Source: Tetmemena sp. SeJ-2015 (Eukaryota > Ciliophora > Spirotrichea > Sporadotrichida > Oxytrichidae). From it: a stretch of 16,978 nt of DNA. The DNA lies in the NCBI GenBank assembly GCA_027382625.1, contig JAJKFJ010007030.1:1-16978 (forward strand). The letters run 5' to 3'. Under the pieces are notes generated by a model. That model was not told the DNA's origin. It saw only the letters and a list, made by a program, of their open reading frames with translations, and ran no database searches. Positions 13,985 to 16,978 of this stretch are shown here, piece by piece; within the stretch, counting starts at the first letter, position 1; each line of letters starts with the position of its first letter. The translations under genes and the position numbers were made by a program.

Positions 13985-16978
13985 ATGAGAGTGAACCCAA
14001 TTAACGATGGAGATTAGAAGTCGCTGCTCTCTGGCTAGGGCTAGACGGGCAGGAGTGCTATCAATATGGGAGGCAGGAATGACTTCCCCAGTGGCTTGAA
14101 ACCTAAAAGAAGATCAGGAGCTCAGAGGTGCAACAGTTTTCTCAAGACACTGGTCGAGGGGAAAGTTTCAATTATAGTGATGTCTCTAGTTACGGTCTAT
14201 GCACTGATTGGAGTAAGAAATTCATCCATTTGATTTGAAAAGCCTGAGCTGTTCGTTTTAATAATTGCCATTGTTGATAGGATGACATTAGAGTGTGGGC
14301 GACTACCAAAGGAGCTGACGTGTATTTCCAAGCAGCACTGGTAGTTTCTTTTGTCCTGTTCACGTGTGAGATCCTAATAAACACCATCGTGGCAGAGGAT
14401 TTCAAGTACTCATTCTTTTTTTGGCTGGATATAATCGCCACCCTGTCTCTAATTGCAGACATCAATCCATATTTAAGTATGGCTAGAAATTATTATAATA
14501 CTACTATTCTTGTCTAATTGGATACTGGATGAGTTAGCTCTGCTGGTGGGGCAGACTCCTTCTTACGAGAGTGACGACGCAATCATAGGATAGATGAATG
14601 TGCAATCGAATGCAACCAATAGGATCTCCAAGGTGGTCAAGTCAGTCAGACTCATTAGACTCATCAGAATCATCAAACTCTACAAGTACATTCAATCACA
14701 AATCAGTCACAAGTATAAAGTAACTGTGTCTAGTTTAATTGTGCAGTCGAACAAGGAGGAGGAGCCACAGCCCAAGAAAAAGAAGGTCACTTATGAGACC
14801 ACCACTATCGAAGACGAAAATGAGTAAAGCCTTTTCAAGAAGGAAACTGATCCTTCCAAGCTTGGAAAAGCTCTCTCTGACTCTATCACGAGGAAGGTAA
14901 TCATAGGAGTTCTGCTGATGCTCATGGTGCTGCCTTTGCTTTCCTATTCAGACACAGACTTCTCCACTGAGTATGGACTGCGAGAGATCTTCTGGTTTGG
15001 CCGCTCCTCCTGCTCCAAAATTACCTCTTAGCCTGATAATACCGCAAGTGGTTTCTATTGTAATGAGGGCAACTGGACTACTAGTGAGGGCTGGCATGAG
15101 CTGCTCAGATAATTTGTGAATGCTAGTTTCTAGGACGAGGGCGATCCCTTGAGCAAAAGTCTTCTGTGGCTTTATGTGCCCAACTATGACCAGGGAGGGA
15201 GAATGGCTAACGTGGAGTAAACTGATAAATACTTGCTGAGTATAGTTTAGAAGAAGTGAATTTTTGTGTAGTTAATTTATGTGCCAGCTAAGGGAACTAA
15301 CTCTTCAGCAAATGCAATTTGGACTTAGACTCCTTCTTGTGCGGGGTATACTGTATCTAGTGACTGTCCGTGGCGGTCGGAGGAAATGGACTTGATAACT
15401 TACATCCCACAAGAATGCCTGACCGACTATTCATCTGGTTGTATGCAGTTAGTGGCCTACGCCAGAGTGCAAAATAGGTATGAAATGATCCAGCAGGCAC
15501 AGTTGCAATTTGCTACTACTCTGTTCACTTGCTTCGTTCTCACTATAGCCTCCCTGACTTTCACGAACGACACACAAGTTATCCTCATCAAGCCTATCCA
15601 GAAAATTTAACTATATGTATTCTGTGATATCTCTCTTTATAATGAATTGTGGAGATCATTTAGCGGCTTGCTGAGAATCCTCTGAAGAAGCCTACTCAAC
15701 CGAAGCGGGACGATGAAGAGGAGAAAACCTCTCAAATGAAAACTCAGATGCTGGAGTAGACCATCTATCGCATATCTACGCTGCTTCAAAGAGGCTTTGG
15801 AGAACTTGGAGCTAGGGTGGTCTCCAAGACTTTCACCAACTAAGAAGACTATATGGACTTGATGATCCCTGGGAAGAAGGTGAACCTGGTCTTCTGCGTA
15901 TTTAGGATCAGGTAATTCACTGAAACCACTGAATCTTTAATTGAATGCGGTGAATCTATAGTTCTTATTTTTGTTATCTCTGCAGGATGAGATCATAGTG
16001 TTTGTGAATAAGATAGTAAAGATAGTGCACGAGGTTACTAAGAAGCAGGAGGGCTAACCCACTAAGAACTATGGAGATAAGTACCTACTCACTTGGCGAC
16101 TACCAGCCAACAAGAAACCTAATCCCTTCTTGATGATGAATCCAGCAGCAGCTGCGGGAGCAGGCATGGGAAGTCCACAAGCGATAGGAGGGTCTCCTCA
16201 AATGCTTATGCTTCCTCCGGCTGGTGGAAATCAAAACAATAATTTCTTGATACCTAACTCGCAAGGTGGTCCAACTTTTAAGTGAGATATTTTATGATAT
16301 GAGTCCTGGAGATGTTAGTGCAATGAATGACTTGAGTATGGCGATGAGAGATCCTTTAAGACCACTCAACGACCATGACCCTCTCATGAAGAACCAAGGC
16401 GACCTCTTTCACAAGCATGACGAGGGCCCTACTTTTCAAATAATCAAGTTATTAATATGCTACTGAAGAGCAGATAGCTGAGAAGCGAAGAGAGATGGCA
16501 GACCGATCTTTGATAGCAGCTGTCAAGATAGTTTTAGAGCTAAGAAGAGCTCAGGACCTACAGGCCTACTCTAGACATCCCAAGATTGCTCCTAAGTTTT
16601 CCTCAAACTACCGTACCAAGGTTACCTTTGGACTTCACCAAGGCTGGGCTATTGAGGGAGCTATTGGCACTGAGCAAAAGATAGACGCCTTGTTCCTTTC
16701 ACCACACAGCTAGATCGCCCTTAAGATTGAAGACATCTGCTCAGTCTATGATACCTCCCTTAAATTCCAATTAATATATATTACTAGAGTGTGTGATACC
16801 ACATTGCTGGTGAGTTAGGACCTGCAGCAGATGCTGAGTGAGAAGGCGAGGAACACCCTCAGGTGTATTGACAACATAGTCATGAACGAGTCTAAAGTAG
16901 AGCCAAGAGTAAGTCACACACTATTCTTTCTCTCTTAATCCCAGTGTAGGAGATATTCACTTTCGACTTCAACTACAG
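13985..16978 (+). CDS. Voltage-sensor-like / extracellular-region / class III nucleotide cyclase fusion (partial, 3' end missing)
   Basis: Polytopic membrane protein; ~868 residues are visible and the gene continues past the right edge. The start is ATG 13985; introns at 14213-14280 and 16909-16949. Domains: S1 ~60-76 (SIIVMSLVTVYALIG), S2 ~91-113 (ALVVSFVLFTCEILINTIV), S3 ~118-137 (FFFWLDIIATLSLIADI), S4 ~171-195 with basic residues every third position (RLIRLIRIIKLYK), an acidic/Lys linker, a TM segment ~264-281 (IIGVLLMLMVLPLLSY), a ~180-residue Cys-containing extracellular region, TM ~465-482, then a linker and cyclase core from ~560 (RGFGELGARVV, RIRQFTETTESLQDEIIVFV, KNYGDKYLLTWRL, FGLHQGWAIEGAIGTEQKID). 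No K+-channel pore motif is seen. A ~110-residue low-complexity insert splits the core. Usual catalytic residues appear altered (see findings), so activity is doubtful. Ciliates are known for channel-like/cyclase fusions. Confidence 0.78.
14213..14280 (+). other. Intron 1 of cyclase fusion gene
   Basis: A 68-bp GT-AG intron (gtaaga to gttgatag), phase 0, joining VYALIG to DDIRVWATTKGAD. Direct-repeat (IES) alternatives were weaker. Confidence 0.75.
14464..14515 (+). other. Probable IES, pointer AAT (cyclase IES 1)
   Basis: AAT occurs at 14464-14466 and 14516-14518. Deleting 52 AT-rich bp shifts the frame as required and gives LSLIADINWILDELALLVGQ. The pointer is only 3 bp, so other boundaries are possible. 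Confidence 0.55.
15248..15268 (+). other. Very short interruption: IES with pointer TAG, or 27-bp intron (cyclase)
   Basis: An in-frame TGA must be removed here. TAG at 15248-15250 and 15269-15271 allows a 21-bp IES (LLSIVQLIYVPAK). Alternatively a 27-bp GT-AG intron at 15245-15271 gives LLSILIYVPAK. The sequence alone does not decide. Confidence 0.55.
15605..15657 (+). other. IES, pointer ATTTA (cyclase IES 3)
   Basis: ATTTA occurs at 15605-15609 and 15658-15662. Deleting 53 bp restores the frame and gives LIKPIQKIQRLAENPLKKP, the usual linker after the last TM of ciliate cyclases. Confidence 0.83.
15933..15975 (+). other. IES, pointer ATCT (cyclase IES 4)
   Basis: ATCT occurs at 15933-15936 and 15976-15979. 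Deleting 43 AT-rich bp restores the frame inside the catalytic core: TETTESLQDEIIVFVNKIV. A further ATCT copy lies at 15954. Confidence 0.88.
16269..16302 (+). other. IES, pointer GTCC (cyclase IES 5)
   Basis: GTCC occurs at 16269-16272 and 16303-16306. Deleting 34 AT-rich bp removes an in-frame TGA and restores the frame (NSQGGPGDVSAMNDLSMAM). Confidence 0.78.
16429..16459 (+). other. IES, pointer CTACT (cyclase IES 6)
   Basis: CTACT occurs at 16429-16433 and 16460-16464. Deleting 31 AT-rich bp removes an in-frame TGA and restores the frame (DEGPTEEQIAEKRREMADR). Confidence 0.85.
16749..16793 (+). other. IES, pointer TGATACC (cyclase IES 7)
   Basis: TGATACC occurs at 16749-16755 and 16794-16800. 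The 45-bp segment is in frame without a stop, but deletion gives IEDICSVYDTTLLVSQDLQQ, the expected uninterrupted cyclase helix and strand. Confidence 0.87.
16909..16949 (+). other. Intron 2 of cyclase fusion gene
   Basis: A 41-bp GT-AG intron (gtaagt to cagtgtag), phase 0, joining NESKVEPR to EIFTFDFNY. Confidence 0.8.

Noticed and set aside
14498..14526. ATACT direct repeat (24 bp apart) as a pointer in the cyclase gene
   Set aside because: It leaves the reading frame unchanged, while a shift of one is needed to reach the WILDELALL frame.
1..16978. Bacterial operon, CRISPR array, tRNA/rRNA genes, TBE-type germline transposons or telomere repeats
   Set aside because: None recognised: gene families are eukaryotic with introns, there is no regular repeat-spacer array, no tRNA or rRNA signature, no transposase gene, and no G4T4/C4A4 run.

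Overview
The window reads as germline (micronuclear) DNA of a spirotrich ciliate, probably a hypotrich of the Oxytricha/Stylonychia kind. Three signs support this. First, TAA and TAG occur throughout conserved coding sequence where glutamine fits, and only TGA ends genes. Second, there are short GT-AG introns (33-100 bp). Third, and decisively, the genes are cut by about 32 short, mostly AT-rich segments (19-115 bp) that are not introns. Each lies between two copies of a 3-8 bp direct repeat. Removing the segment plus one repeat copy restores the reading frame or removes an in-frame TGA, and in the conserved genes it restores family homology. These are internal eliminated sequences (IESs) with their pointers, separating macronuclear-destined segments (MDSs). 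No macronuclear telomere repeat (G4T4/C4A4) is seen, as expected for germline DNA.

Layout: 1-533 (-) the N-terminal part of a PRMT5-type arginine methyltransferase, running off the left edge. 921-5523 (+) a eukaryotic glycogen debranching enzyme (GDE/AGL) with 14 predicted IESs and an unusual AMPK-beta-like glycogen-binding module; it stops inside its C-terminal domain. 5582-6173 (-) mitochondrial ribosomal protein mL49 (Img2 family). 6258-9345 (+) a TPR-containing protein of unknown function with 2 IESs. 9487-13769 (-) VPS50/syndetin, a subunit of the EARP endosomal tethering complex, with 9 IESs. 13985 to the right edge (+) a membrane protein joining a voltage-sensor-like domain, an extracellular region and a class III nucleotide cyclase domain, with about 7 interruptions.

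Genes are tightly packed: gaps are about 387, 58, 84, 141 and 215 bp. All predicted IESs lie inside coding sequence. Most can be read as collinear, non-scrambled MDSs. The exception is GDE, where the last several hundred residues are not next to the rest and a different gene on the opposite strand begins 58 bp later. This suggests a split or scrambled locus. The genes do not form a pathway: they cover methylation, glycogen breakdown, mitochondrial translation, membrane traffic and signalling, as expected when each is destined for its own macronuclear chromosome.

IES coordinates run from the first base of the first pointer copy to the base before the second copy. All IES calls come from reading frame, repeats and remembered family conservation; no alignment or macronuclear sequence was available.
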